Source: Candidatus Dadabacteria bacterium
GTDB lineage: Bacteria > Desulfobacterota_D > UBA1144 > Nemesobacterales > UBA2774
Length of the DNA stretch: 15,995 bases
Assembly: GCA_020027805.1 (NCBI GenBank)
Contig: JAHKKQ010000031.1
Coordinates: forward strand, 1 to 15,995
Direction: 5' to 3'
The notes under the pieces were generated by a model, which was not told where the DNA came from, searched no databases, and was given only the letters and a program-made list of their open reading frames with translations. The position numbers were made by a program, and so were the translations under genes. This document shows positions 1-6,318 of this stretch, piece by piece. The first letter of the stretch is position 1; each line of letters starts with the position of its first letter.

Positions 1-787
1 TCTTGAGCGACTTTACGAAGAAAGTCCTGTCGGATATGAGGGAATTCGTTTCATTGCAACCGTCGTCTTCTTTGAGTGTGGCCACGAAATTCGCAAGCCC
101 CTCCTGGACTTCGTGAGGTATGTCGAGGCTTCCGAGTTTCTTGTAGTATTCGTCGAACACCTCCCTGCTGACCCTTGCCGGCACGTGATATTCGAGGGGC
201 CTCTGCGTGTAGAGCTTGATCACTTCCCTCGCCTGGTCCCATCTCTTCCCATAGGACAGGCCCTGGGCGTTTATCTGGAGGACAAACCTGTCGAGGTTTG
301 CCGGGTCGAGAGGCTCGTTGTAATATTCGTCTGCCGTCGGGTTGCTTGTCGCTATCGCCGTCAGAAGCGGTATTTCCTCGTCGAAGAATTTTCTTTCGTT
401 TAGGATTCTCAGGAGCACGTTTAGCGATTCGCCCGGCGCCCTGGATATATCGTCCAGCAGGCAGATCTCGGCGGTCAGTATTCCGCCCTTCACGACCTTC
501 TGTTTTATTACTTCGCCGGCGTCGGAGATTTCTTTGGATATGACGAGATCCCCGAGCAGTTCCGAGAGCCTGGTGTCCCTGTGAAGCTGGTAGAAGAAGA
601 ATTTAAGCTGCGCGGCTCCGGATATGATCTCGGCAAGCATGGTCTTCGCGGTTCCGGGCGGTCCTTCGACGTAAATGTGCTCCCTGGCTATGATACCCAG
701 GAGGAGTGATATTTTAACCTCCTCGTGTCCTATAACCAGTTTATCCATTTCTTCTTTCAGAGCTATAAATGGATTCTGTGATGTCAT
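1..787 (-). CDS. MoxR/RavA-type AAA+ ATPase (C-terminus off the left edge)
   Basis: The minus strand is open from an ATG at 787 to the left edge, giving the first 262 residues. Visible: Walker A GPPGTAKT (residues 42-49), Walker B ICLLDD (108-113), sensor-1-like ATSNP (146-150) and a LDRF segment (~165-168) typical of the MoxR branch. MoxR ATPases act as chaperones that load or activate partner proteins, usually one with a VWA domain encoded next to them; such a partner would lie beyond the left edge. The wording around LLRILNERKFF resembles RavA-like members. The residue after the Walker B Asp is Asp (113) instead of the usual Glu. The start at 787 has GGAGG at 800-804, 12 nt upstream, somewhat long. 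An in-frame ATG at 838 would add 17 residues and is less likely because the family usually begins close to the PF...L...I.GHEE block. The gene is divergent from the symporter at 990. Confidence 0.88.
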   Translation of the reverse strand, partial: MTSQNPFIALKEEMDKLVIGHEEVKISLLLGIIAREHIYVEGPPGTAKTMLAEIISGAAQLKFFFYQLHRDTRLSELLGDLVISKEISDAGEVIKQKVVKGGILTAEICLLDDISRAPGESLNVLLRILNERKFFDEEIPLLTAIATSNPTADEYYNEPLDPANLDRFVLQINAQGLSYGKRWDQAREVIKLYTQRPLEYHVPARVSREVFDEYYKKLGSLDIPHEVQEGLANFVATLKEDDGCNETNSLISDRTFFVKSLK

Positions 788-989
788 TATAAGGTATTGC
801 CTCCGTAGAAATCCTTGAGCTATGGGATAATTGTACATAAGGGTCTTTTTTTTTGCAATAATCACCGATTACTCCCTGCGGGTATGCTTCATCCAGGAAG
901 TTTATCCCGCCGTTGTTTTCGGCCGTTTTCAATAATCCGAGAAATGTGATAAATTTCTAACCTTAAAAATCTAAGGGCGGGAAACATTT
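788..989. promoter_or_regulatory. Divergent intergenic region between the MoxR gene and the symporter
   Basis: This 202-bp AT-richer gap separates two divergently transcribed genes and must hold both promoters. A short inverted repeat AGAAAT/ATTTCT (about 940-945 and 953-958) lies 30 nt before the symporter start and could be an operator, but six-base arms are weak evidence. No convincing -35/-10 pair was found for either gene. A 63-codon minus-strand frame crosses this gap and looks non-coding. Confidence 0.35.
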
Positions 990-2342
990 ATGCAGGAATC
1001 TATCACATCGTTCCTATCCGAGGTAAGCGGCATAGTCTGGGGTGTTCCTCTGATAGCCCTGCTGCTGGGGACCGGTATCTACCTGACTATCATATTAAGA
1101 GGGATCCAGTTCCGCGCTCTCATACCCGCCCTCTATCTGGCGTTAATAAAGAGACACGAGGAAGGGGAAGGGGACATCTCGCATTTTCAGGCCCTTATGA
1201 CGGCGCTGTCCGCGACCGTGGGCGTTGGGAATATAGCCGGCGTCGCTACCGCTATCGCCGTGGGCGGTCCCGGAGCTATTTTCTGGATGTGGGTCACCGG
1301 ATTGCTGGGCATGGCCACGAAATACTCCGAGGCTGTGCTTGCCGTCAAATACCGGGAAGTCGACAAGTTCGGCACGATGAGCGGAGGACCCATGTATTAC
1401 ATCTCGAAGGGGCTCGGGCTCAGGTGGCTCGGAATGCTTTTTGCCGTATTCGCGGCGTTAGCCACTTTCGGGATAGGGAACATGGTGCAGTCGAACTCCG
1501 TGGCAGATGCGATGCAGACCGCATTCGGCGTACCCCCCTGGATTTCTGGTCTCGTGATGTGTGTTGCCACCGGGCTCGTGATCGTGGGCGGGATCAAGAG
1601 CATAGCGAAGGCGACAAGCGCAATAGTGCCTTTCATGCTTATATTTTACGTGGTCGGTGCTTCGATAATCCTTTTTGTTTACAGAGAGAACATACCCCAC
1701 GCTTTCTACCTGATCTTTTCCCACGCATTCTCCCCCGCGGCCGCGGCCGGGGGGTTTTTAGGCTCGACGATCAGTCAGACTATCAGGATAGGGGTCGCAA
1801 GGGGCATCTTTTCAAACGAATCGGGTCTCGGGAGCTCGCCGATTGCCGCGGCGGCCGCGAAGACCCAGAACCCCGTCGGTCAGGCCCTAGTGTCCATGAC
1901 CCAGACCTTTATCGATACAATAATTATCTGCACCTTCACCGGAATCGTGATAATCTCGAGCGGCTTCTGGAATAGCGGTGAAACCGGCGCGGCGCTCACT
2001 GCGCTCGCCTTCGAAAGCAGGATACCGGCGGGGGCAGGAGCGGCCATCCTCGGAATCAGCCTCGCCTTCTTCGCATATTCCACCCTCCTCGGCTGGTGTT
2101 ACTACGGCGAAAAGGCCATAGAATATATTTTTAAGGAGAGGGCGGTAAAGCCCTACAGGCTCGTATTCACGGTAGCCGTGCTCGTGGGCGCCGTGGTGAA
2201 GCTCGAGCTCGTATGGACTTTCGCCGACGTAATGAACGGGCTCATGGCGTTCCCTAACCTCGTGGGGCTCCTGGGGTTATCGAGGGTCGTTGTCGACGAG
2301 ACTAAAAAGTATCTCGACCTCGAGATTGCCCGCGCAAGGTAA
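990..2342 (+). CDS. Sodium:alanine/glycine symporter (AGCS family)
   Basis: A 450-residue polytopic membrane protein that should import alanine or glycine with Na+ across the inner membrane. Length and sequence match the AGCS (DagA/AlsT) family. The family signature GGPGAIFWMWVTGLLG is present at about residues 92-107, preceded by the conserved SATVGVGNIAGVATAIAVGG stretch, and the MSGGPMYY block follows. A second conserved block, FSNESGLGSSPIAAAAA, lies near residues 274-290. About ten hydrophobic segments are seen. The ATG at 990 has AAGGGCGGG 8 nt upstream and the N-terminus is full length. The gene appears to be a single unit, with a hairpin 27 nt after the stop. The substrate (alanine, glycine or another small neutral amino acid) cannot be decided from sequence. 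Confidence 0.95.
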   Translation: MQESITSFLSEVSGIVWGVPLIALLLGTGIYLTIILRGIQFRALIPALYLALIKRHEEGEGDISHFQALMTALSATVGVGNIAGVATAIAVGGPGAIFWMWVTGLLGMATKYSEAVLAVKYREVDKFGTMSGGPMYYISKGLGLRWLGMLFAVFAALATFGIGNMVQSNSVADAMQTAFGVPPWISGLVMCVATGLVIVGGIKSIAKATSAIVPFMLIFYVVGASIILFVYRENIPHAFYLIFSHAFSPAAAAGGFLGSTISQTIRIGVARGIFSNESGLGSSPIAAAAAKTQNPVGQALVSMTQTFIDTIIICTFTGIVIISSGFWNSGETGAALTALAFESRIPAGAGAAILGISLAFFAYSTLLGWCYYGEKAIEYIFKERAVKPYRLVFTVAVLVGAVVKLELVWTFADVMNGLMAFPNLVGLLGLSRVVVDETKKYLDLEIARAR

Positions 2343-2368
2343 TAACCTTCGACTCACTACTCCTGCAG

Positions 2369-2398
2369 GCTCCGGTATTACACGGAGCTTGCTGTTTT
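2369..2398 (+). terminator. Possible terminator after the symporter
   Basis: Inverted repeat GCTCCG / CGGAGC (2369-2374 and 2383-2388) with an 8-nt loop, followed by a moderately T-rich stretch TTGCTGTTTT. The stem is short and the T tract interrupted, so it would be a weak intrinsic terminator. Confidence 0.4.
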
Positions 2399-2431
2399 AC
2401 GAACCTCATTTTAAAACAGAAGATATTTGGC

Positions 2432-2437
2432 TAGAAT
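2432..2437 (+). promoter_or_regulatory. Possible -10 element for the adhesin-E pair
   Basis: TAGAAT (5 of 6 to TATAAT) lies 17 nt before the ATG at 2455, with TTTTAA 17 bp further upstream as a poor -35. It would give a very short leader of about 11 nt, in keeping with the lack of a Shine-Dalgarno sequence before this start. Confidence 0.3.
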
Positions 2438-2454
2438 ATAGCATTCGAAATACA

Positions 2455-2886
2455 ATGAAAGCTTATCTTCTCGGGCTCTTAATAGCAGGAACAGCGGTTT
2501 TTCTCGCGGCATCGGGGGCGGACGCCGTCGTATGGCAGCCCATAGGGTTCGGTACGATGGGCGACTCGACCAGGTTCAGGGTTTTCGTCGATACGGAGAC
2601 CATACAGAGTTACGGAGGGAAGGTCAGGTTCTGGCAGGGTCATGTGTTTTATGAAGAGCAGTCTCTCCCCACGGGCGCCGCGTTCGTCCGGGTTTCTATA
2701 GCGCGTGTAGTGGACTGCGATGAAAGGGCCGACACGAACCTCGAAGCCATATTCTACGGGCCGGGAGGGGATATCGTCGACAAATACGGGACCCGGGGCG
2801 CAATGCAGTTCAGTACCGTAAAACCGGATACATTAAGCGAAGCGGTTTTAAATTATGTCTGTGACTACGTAAAAAAGAACGGCTAG
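2455..2886 (+). CDS. Secreted surface-adhesin-E-like protein (paralog 1)
   Basis: A 143-residue protein with a clear Sec signal peptide (MK, then hydrophobic residues 4-19, likely cut after ASGADA near residue 25). The mature part shows the layout of the surface-adhesin protein E family (PF16747-like): a conserved W at the start, a VFVDTETIQ strand, GGKVRFWQGHVF, a DCDERA segment with a Cys, LEAIFYGPGGD and a C-terminal EAVLNYVCDYV with the second Cys. The two cysteines (DCDE and YVCD) could form a disulfide in the periplasm. The frame runs upstream to 2290 inside the symporter gene, but the signal peptide fixes the start at 2455, which has no Shine-Dalgarno. It is followed after 9 nt by a related gene. 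Function is unknown; despite the family name, adhesion is not shown here. Confidence 0.82.
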   Translation: MKAYLLGLLIAGTAVFLAASGADAVVWQPIGFGTMGDSTRFRVFVDTETIQSYGGKVRFWQGHVFYEEQSLPTGAAFVRVSIARVVDCDERADTNLEAIFYGPGGDIVDKYGTRGAMQFSTVKPDTLSEAVLNYVCDYVKKNG

Positions 2887-2895
2887 GAGCGGTTT

Positions 2896-3330
2896 ATGGC
2901 TAAAAGAACAGCACTTCTATTCTTGATAATCTTTTCTGTGTTCATTGGGTTTATTTCCTGTCGCGGCGAAAAACCCGATAAAGAAAGATGGAAATACGTC
3001 AGCGTCATGGGCGACGAAAAAGGAAGAGAAGTCGCCGTGTATCTGGACACTTCCAATATAGAGATAGACGGAAATAAAAGGAAATTCTGGATAAAATACG
3101 TAGCCACAAAAACGGGAGAAGCGGGGAAAAAGGAGGAATATATACGTCAGACCGGCTATTGGGAGATCGACTGCTATGACAGGTCGCTCTACAGGCTCGC
3201 GGAGGAATATTTCAGCCCGGGCGGAAAGCTCCTGGGCCGGACCGAAAAGAGGGTGCGCGAGGAATACAGCTCGTATTCGTCCCTCGGGGCCAAGATGTCG
3301 GACATAGCCTGCAGATACGCAGGGAAATAG
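2896..3330 (+). CDS. Surface-adhesin-E-like probable lipoprotein (paralog 2)
   Basis: A 144-residue protein whose N-terminus (MAKR, then hydrophobic residues 5-19) ends in FISC, a lipobox-like site, with Cys22 as the likely lipidated residue; Phe at -3 is unusual. The rest parallels the gene just upstream: WKYVSVMGD, VYLDTSNIEIDGNKRKFWIKYV, EIDCYDRS, a YFSPGGKLLG turn and a C-terminal MSDIACRYAG with Cys. The two therefore look like diverged tandem duplicates, one soluble or secreted and one membrane-tethered. AGGAG at 2885-2889, overlapping the stop of the upstream gene, is placed 6 nt before the ATG, so the two are almost certainly co-transcribed. It is unusually rich in Lys and Glu. Function unknown. 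Confidence 0.8.
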   Translation: MAKRTALLFLIIFSVFIGFISCRGEKPDKERWKYVSVMGDEKGREVAVYLDTSNIEIDGNKRKFWIKYVATKTGEAGKKEEYIRQTGYWEIDCYDRSLYRLAEEYFSPGGKLLGRTEKRVREEYSSYSSLGAKMSDIACRYAGK

Positions 3331-3377
3331 CGAGCCTGAAACAGCGTGTCATCTTAACCCATCAATTTCATGCCGGA

Positions 3378-3408
3378 TTATTACTGTTTGTTAAAATATC
3401 CGTAATAA
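3378..3408. terminator. Possible bidirectional hairpin between convergent genes
   Basis: TTATTAC (3378-3384) and GTAATAA (3402-3408) form a 7-bp AT-rich inverted repeat with a 17-nt loop, between the convergent gene ends at 3330 and 3414. It is a weak stem with no clean T tract, and the placement is the main argument. Confidence 0.3.
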
Positions 3409-3413
3409 CATTC

Positions 3414-3644
3414 TCAATGCTTCACGTCGCTCGGCAGCAGCACCATTTCCCATATCGAGATCATTATTTCCTCTTTTTCCGTCAGCTCGGGCTTCTTTCC
3501 GGTCATCATCTCTTTTGCGTACCTGTTGGCGAACTCGTTCAGGTCGCTTATGCTGAGCTCAAGCTCGTCTGGGTTATCGTAAAGCATGACCCGGAATCCG
3601 GTCTCTGTCTGTGTCGCTGTGAATCCGTTCAGTTCTCTATTCAT
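3414..3644 (-). CDS. Small hypothetical protein, 76 aa
   Basis: A 76-residue, acidic protein with no signal peptide or membrane segment. I do not recognise a family. The first half looks like beta strands (FTATQTETGFRVMLYD), then a helix (SISDLNEFANRYAKEMM), then a second helix around EKEEIMISIWEMVLL. It is probably real: the ATG at 3644 has GGAG 8 nt upstream (CCGGAGATAAATA), and amino acid composition is normal for a soluble protein. It stands alone, convergent with the adhesin-E pair and 147 nt downstream of the phosphatase gene on the same strand, so it could be co-transcribed with that gene. Confidence 0.62.
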   Translation of the reverse strand: MNRELNGFTATQTETGFRVMLYDNPDELELSISDLNEFANRYAKEMMTGKKPELTEKEEIMISIWEMVLLPSDVKH

Positions 3645-3791
3645 TATTTATCTCCGGTTTTTATCTCTAAACTCACTTTAATGAAAATATAGTCACGGGT
3701 TCGTGGTTTTAAAGGGGTGAATTTCAATATGCCGTCAGGCGCCCCCGCCCCCGCGAATCGTCCTTTCGCAAGCCGGTCTAACCGACCGATA

Positions 3792-4610
3792 TCAGGCGAG
3801 TTTTATCCTTACTTTTCCGTTCGTTGCGAGGAGGTCGAATCTCTTCTGATGCCTGAATTCCTTCCATTCGTAAGGCTTGCCGTCGAAGTGGAGCAGCGCG
3901 CCCCCGGCCTCGCTCACGAACAGGATTCCCGCGGCAATGTCCCAGAGCGAAATGGCCGTAGTCATGTAACTCTCCGACCTGCCCGTCCCGACGAATGCTA
4001 GCTCAAGCGCGGCCGAGCCGAGCTTCCTCATGTCCTTTATCTGCAGGTAGTATCTCCCCATCAGCTCGAGCGACATCTTTTTATTCCTGACCCCGCCCTC
4101 GCAGTAAACCCCGTAGGCGCCGCTCGTCCTGCTCACGCCGGAGACCTCCGCTTTCCTGACTTTTTTTCTGAGGAGGTCGTAGTGGTAAGAGCCGCGGCCC
4201 CTTACAGCGGCGAACCTCTCCATCATCATCGGGGCCTCTATTACCCCGAGGACGGGCTCCCCTCCATGCCAGAGGGATATGGAGACGGCGAACATGGGGT
4301 TCTGGTCCGCGAAGTTGCTGGTCCCGTCGAGCGGGTCTATTATCCATAAGTACTTCGATTTATTATCCACGAACCCCGTCTCCTCCGTTACATAGGAGTG
4401 GCCGGGGAAGCGCCTTTCTATCTCTCTCCTGATTATCTTGTCCGAAACGATGTCGTATACGAGCTTCACCTCCTTAACCGTTCCCCGCTCGACGGGGTCC
4501 CCTTTCCTGAAGCTTTGTAAAAGCCTTTTGCCTGCCTTTTCCGCGATCGAGACGGCTTGACCGAAGACTTTCCGCTCCTCCGCCGACAGCTTTCTTTCGA
4601 GCTCGTTCAT
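3792..4610 (-). CDS. Inositol-monophosphatase-family phosphatase
   Basis: A 272-residue protein with the metal-dependent IMPase fold signatures: the Glu pair EE (76-77), the first signature WIIDPLDGTSNF (89-100, metal ligands Asp92 and Asp95) and the second signature WDIAAG (223-228, Asp224). The block GSAALELAFVGTGRSESY (198-215) also matches. The family hydrolyses phosphomonoesters such as myo-inositol 1-phosphate or related sugar phosphates with Mg2+; SuhB, fructose-bisphosphatase-like and CysQ-like members share these motifs, so the substrate is open. The ATG at 4610 has a GGGGGG run (4620-4625) 9 nt upstream as ribosome site. A 5-bp hairpin (CGGTC/GACCG, 3774-3788) lies just beyond the stop, without a T tract. 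The protein is cytoplasmic, with no signal peptide. Confidence 0.9.
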   Translation of the reverse strand: MNELERKLSAEERKVFGQAVSIAEKAGKRLLQSFRKGDPVERGTVKEVKLVYDIVSDKIIRREIERRFPGHSYVTEETGFVDNKSKYLWIIDPLDGTSNFADQNPMFAVSISLWHGGEPVLGVIEAPMMMERFAAVRGRGSYHYDLLRKKVRKAEVSGVSRTSGAYGVYCEGGVRNKKMSLELMGRYYLQIKDMRKLGSAALELAFVGTGRSESYMTTAISLWDIAAGILFVSEAGGALLHFDGKPYEWKEFRHQKRFDLLATNGKVRIKLA

Positions 4611-4689
4611 GGATTTTTGCCCCCCTTGATATCGTTCATTCCCACGCCGGAATAATGTAGAATTAATAATATCAGATTCGGGAGGAGAT

Positions 4690-4968
4690 ATGGGCGGCCC
4701 TTACCTCGAGGGAGAGAAGGCGCTTGAGCGTCTGGGAGACCTGACCGAGCTTATCTGCAGGATTGCCGTGGGCGGCGGTATCGGTCATGAGGACGAGACG
4801 CTCCTCGAAGAGCTCCTCCGGGATATGGGCTCTGCCTTGAGGGAGAGGGACGTCCCCAAGGCGAAGAAGCTCGTGACGAGGATGCTCTCGGATGTGCTCG
4901 GATACGACCAGGTCCGCGCCAGATTCGTAATGCAGAACCACCTGAATAAAAACGCCGGATGGGATTAA
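4690..4968 (+). CDS. Small hypothetical helical protein, 92 aa
   Basis: A 92-residue protein of unknown family, predicted almost wholly alpha-helical: helix 1 about 8-28 (GEKALERLGDLTELICRIAV), a glycine-rich turn GGGIGHED, helix 2 about 36-52 (TLLEELLRDMGSALRER) and helix 3 about 55-70 (AKKLVTRMLSDVL). One Cys and no signal peptide. The start is firm: GGAGGAG (4680-4686) immediately before the ATG with correct spacing. It is divergent from the phosphatase gene at 4610 and ends at a terminator-like hairpin that overlaps the convergent HAD gene. No function can be assigned. Confidence 0.75.
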   Translation: MGGPYLEGEKALERLGDLTELICRIAVGGGIGHEDETLLEELLRDMGSALRERDVPKAKKLVTRMLSDVLGYDQVRARFVMQNHLNKNAGWD

Positions 4969-4974
4969 GGCTTT

Positions 4975-4994
4975 TCCGGTCAGCCGGATTTTTT
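4975..4994 (+). terminator. Intrinsic terminator overlapping a convergent gene end
   Basis: TCCGG (4975-4979), loop TCAG, CCGGA (4984-4988), then six T (4989-4994) on the + strand. It lies 6 nt after the stop of the 92-aa gene and covers the last codons of the convergent HAD phosphatase, whose terminal Lys-Lys-Ser-Gly codons supply the A-rich strand. Confidence 0.55.
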
Positions 4995-5546
4995 GTCCTC
5001 TTCCAATATCCTGCTCACTGCGCCGACCAGGTCTATCTCGATAAAGTCAGCGTACCTGGAATCGTACTCCGAGCCGGTCAGTACCTGAATAGTCCTCAAT
5101 CCGGAATTCCTGCCCGCAAGCATATCGATGTCGGAATCCCCGACCATCCATGATCCGGCCTTATGAATGCCCCGGGAGTCGCATATCACGTCGATCATCC
5201 CGGTCTTTGGTTTCCTGCATCCGCAGACCACATTATAGGGAGCCAGGCTGCCGCGGGGGTTATGGGGGCAAAATTCGTATTTGGTAATGAATACGCCGCT
5301 ATATTTCAGTATCAAATCCAGACAATGGTGGAGTTCTTCCACGTCCTCTTCGGTGAGGTGTCCCTTTGCTATCCTGCCCTGGTTCGTTACGACGAATAGG
5401 AGGAATCCGCTCTCTATCAATTTCCTGAGCGCCTCGATATAGCTTTCCGGGATGAAGAAGTCTTCTACCCTGTAGATGTACTTTTCGCCCCCGTGGGGCA
5501 GAAGAATGGTCTTATCCCTGTCGAGAAAAACCGCCTTTGCGTTCAT
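4980..5546 (-). CDS. HAD-IIIA phosphatase, GmhB-like (heptose-bisphosphate phosphatase type)
   Basis: A 188-residue cytoplasmic HAD phosphatase. Motif I FLDRDKT (7-13, nucleophile Asp9, acid/base Asp11), motif II VVTNQGRI (52-59), motif III Lys in CRKPKTG (110-116), motif IV VGDSDIDMLAG (135-145). Between II and III sits a zinc loop with Cys93, His95, Cys108 and Cys110, as in GmhB, which removes the 7-phosphate of D-glycero-D-manno-heptose 1,7-bisphosphate for LPS core synthesis; HisB-N histidinol phosphatases share this loop. Motif I has Lys12 where Gly is usual. The frame also has a GTG at 5567, but the ATG at 5546 is preferred because AAGGA (5551-5555) precedes it and the family begins a few residues before motif I. 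No LPS genes are adjacent, so the substrate is inferred only from family. Confidence 0.85.
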   Translation of the reverse strand: MNAKAVFLDRDKTILLPHGGEKYIYRVEDFFIPESYIEALRKLIESGFLLFVVTNQGRIAKGHLTEEDVEELHHCLDLILKYSGVFITKYEFCPHNPRGSLAPYNVVCGCRKPKTGMIDVICDSRGIHKAGSWMVGDSDIDMLAGRNSGLRTIQVLTGSEYDSRYADFIEIDLVGAVSRILEEDKKSG

Positions 5547-5550
5547 CGGG

Positions 5551-5555
5551 TCCTT
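5551..5555 (-). promoter_or_regulatory. Ribosome binding site deciding the HAD phosphatase start
   Basis: AAGGA, 4 nt before the ATG at 5546. The upstream GTG at 5567 has nothing comparable in front of it. Confidence 0.5.
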
Positions 5556-5679
5556 AACCTGTCTCACCTTAAATAAAGCTTAACAGTTGAGAGAGGCCCG
5601 GACAACAATCGGGCGCATCCGACGGACCAGAAGAAACCGCCCGGGCGTTAAGGTCTCGTCTCGATCGTTTCTGCGTACA

Positions 5680-5713
5680 CTGCGGGGATACCGTTACCGC
5701 CGTTTAGCCGCAG
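5680..5713 (-). terminator. Possible hairpin downstream of the RHH gene
   Basis: CTGCGG (5680-5685) and CCGCAG (5708-5713) form a 6-bp GC-rich stem with a 22-nt loop, just past the stop of the RHH gene (5729). There is no T tract. The 182-nt gap 5547-5728 otherwise shows nothing clear. Confidence 0.25.
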
Positions 5714-5728
5714 TTTATGAAACCAATC

Positions 5729-5944
5729 TTACTTGGCCGTGTTCTTGAAATACTTGTCTCTGGCTTCTTTGGGGAGGTGCCTCTTGAGGTATTCCGTTAC
5801 AGCTTCCCTTACGATCTGCGCGGGTCTCATCTGGAGGTGCCACTGAGACTCATTCAGCATATCCACGAACTCCTGCGAGGCTTTAACGTAAATAGCCTTT
5901 TCCAAGGGTTCTTTCTTGGTTTTCTCTTTCTTCCTTGTAACCAT
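5729..5944 (-). CDS. Small ribbon-helix-helix-like protein, 71 aa
   Basis: A 71-residue basic protein. A Lys-rich N-terminal tail (MVTRKKEKTKKE) is followed by a short strand KAIYVKAS, helix A (QEFVDMLNESQW), a turn and helix B (RPAQIVREAVTEYLKRHL). This matches the MetJ/Arc/CopG ribbon-helix-helix fold, which binds DNA as a dimer with the strand in the major groove, so it may be a transcription regulator or an antitoxin-type protein; no toxin gene is adjacent (the next upstream frame is not credible). The ATG at 5944 has no Shine-Dalgarno; it sits right after an AT-rich tract with TATATA 8 nt upstream, which suggests a leaderless mRNA. A near-palindrome in that tract could be the autoregulatory operator. 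Confidence 0.68.
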   Translation of the reverse strand: MVTRKKEKTKKEPLEKAIYVKASQEFVDMLNESQWHLQMRPAQIVREAVTEYLKRHLPKEARDKYFKNTAK

Positions 5945-6318
5945 ATTTTAAATATATAACATAGTCGAGATATAAAATGAATAGACGATTTTCCGTTTCT
6001 TCCGGATTGACCTCCGCGCAATGGGCCGGTGACGAATCGGGCGGAAAAAAATATGTAATATTCTATGTGTATTATCCGGACACGTCAGGAGCGGAAAAAA
6101 CCCGCCGAATTTTCACGCCCGGCATATGTGATTTTTATTTTTTCCATCTTGTTTCCGCCGAGGCTGTGATTAATTTTTAAATAGAATATCAAGCGGAAGG
6201 CGTCCGATCCGGTACACTTATTTACCTTGTATCGGTCGTCATCCTAATCGGTCGGGGGACCGCATAAGACGGGATTCCGGCCGAATGAAGTGGGGGTTCA
6301 CACAAGAGGGGACACGCG
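5945..6318. other. 374-bp intergenic region between divergent genes
   Basis: No credible gene: a 67-codon + frame at 5977-6180 has no ribosome site and an implausible composition. Contents: an AT-rich near-palindrome at 5943-5958 next to the RHH start; the decamer GCGGAAAAAA twice exactly 50 bp apart (6041-6050, 6091-6100); ATCGGTCG twice, 16 bp apart (6231-6238, 6247-6254); and a small hairpin CGGTC/GACCG (6249-6262). Promoters for both the RHH gene and the protease should lie here, but no strong -35/-10 pair was recognised for the protease. Confidence 0.4.

Noticed and set aside
741..932. 63-codon minus-strand frame upstream of the MoxR gene
   Set aside because: Overlaps the MoxR start in another frame, has no recognisable feature and lies in the promoter region.
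1289..1975. 228-codon frame inside the symporter gene
   Set aside because: Different frame of a clear AGCS gene; Arg/His/Gly-rich composition typical of a shadow.
2290..2454. Upstream extension of the first adhesin-E-like gene
   Set aside because: It would begin inside the symporter gene and bury a clear signal peptide; ATG 2455 is the start.
5729..5944. Toxin-antitoxin pair built on the RHH protein
   Set aside because: No adjacent small toxin gene on the same strand; the neighbour at 4980-5546 is a metabolic phosphatase.
5977..6180. 67-codon + frame in the large intergenic gap
   Set aside because: No ribosome site, no family features, overlaps the presumed RHH promoter, and the composition reflects A-runs in non-coding DNA.
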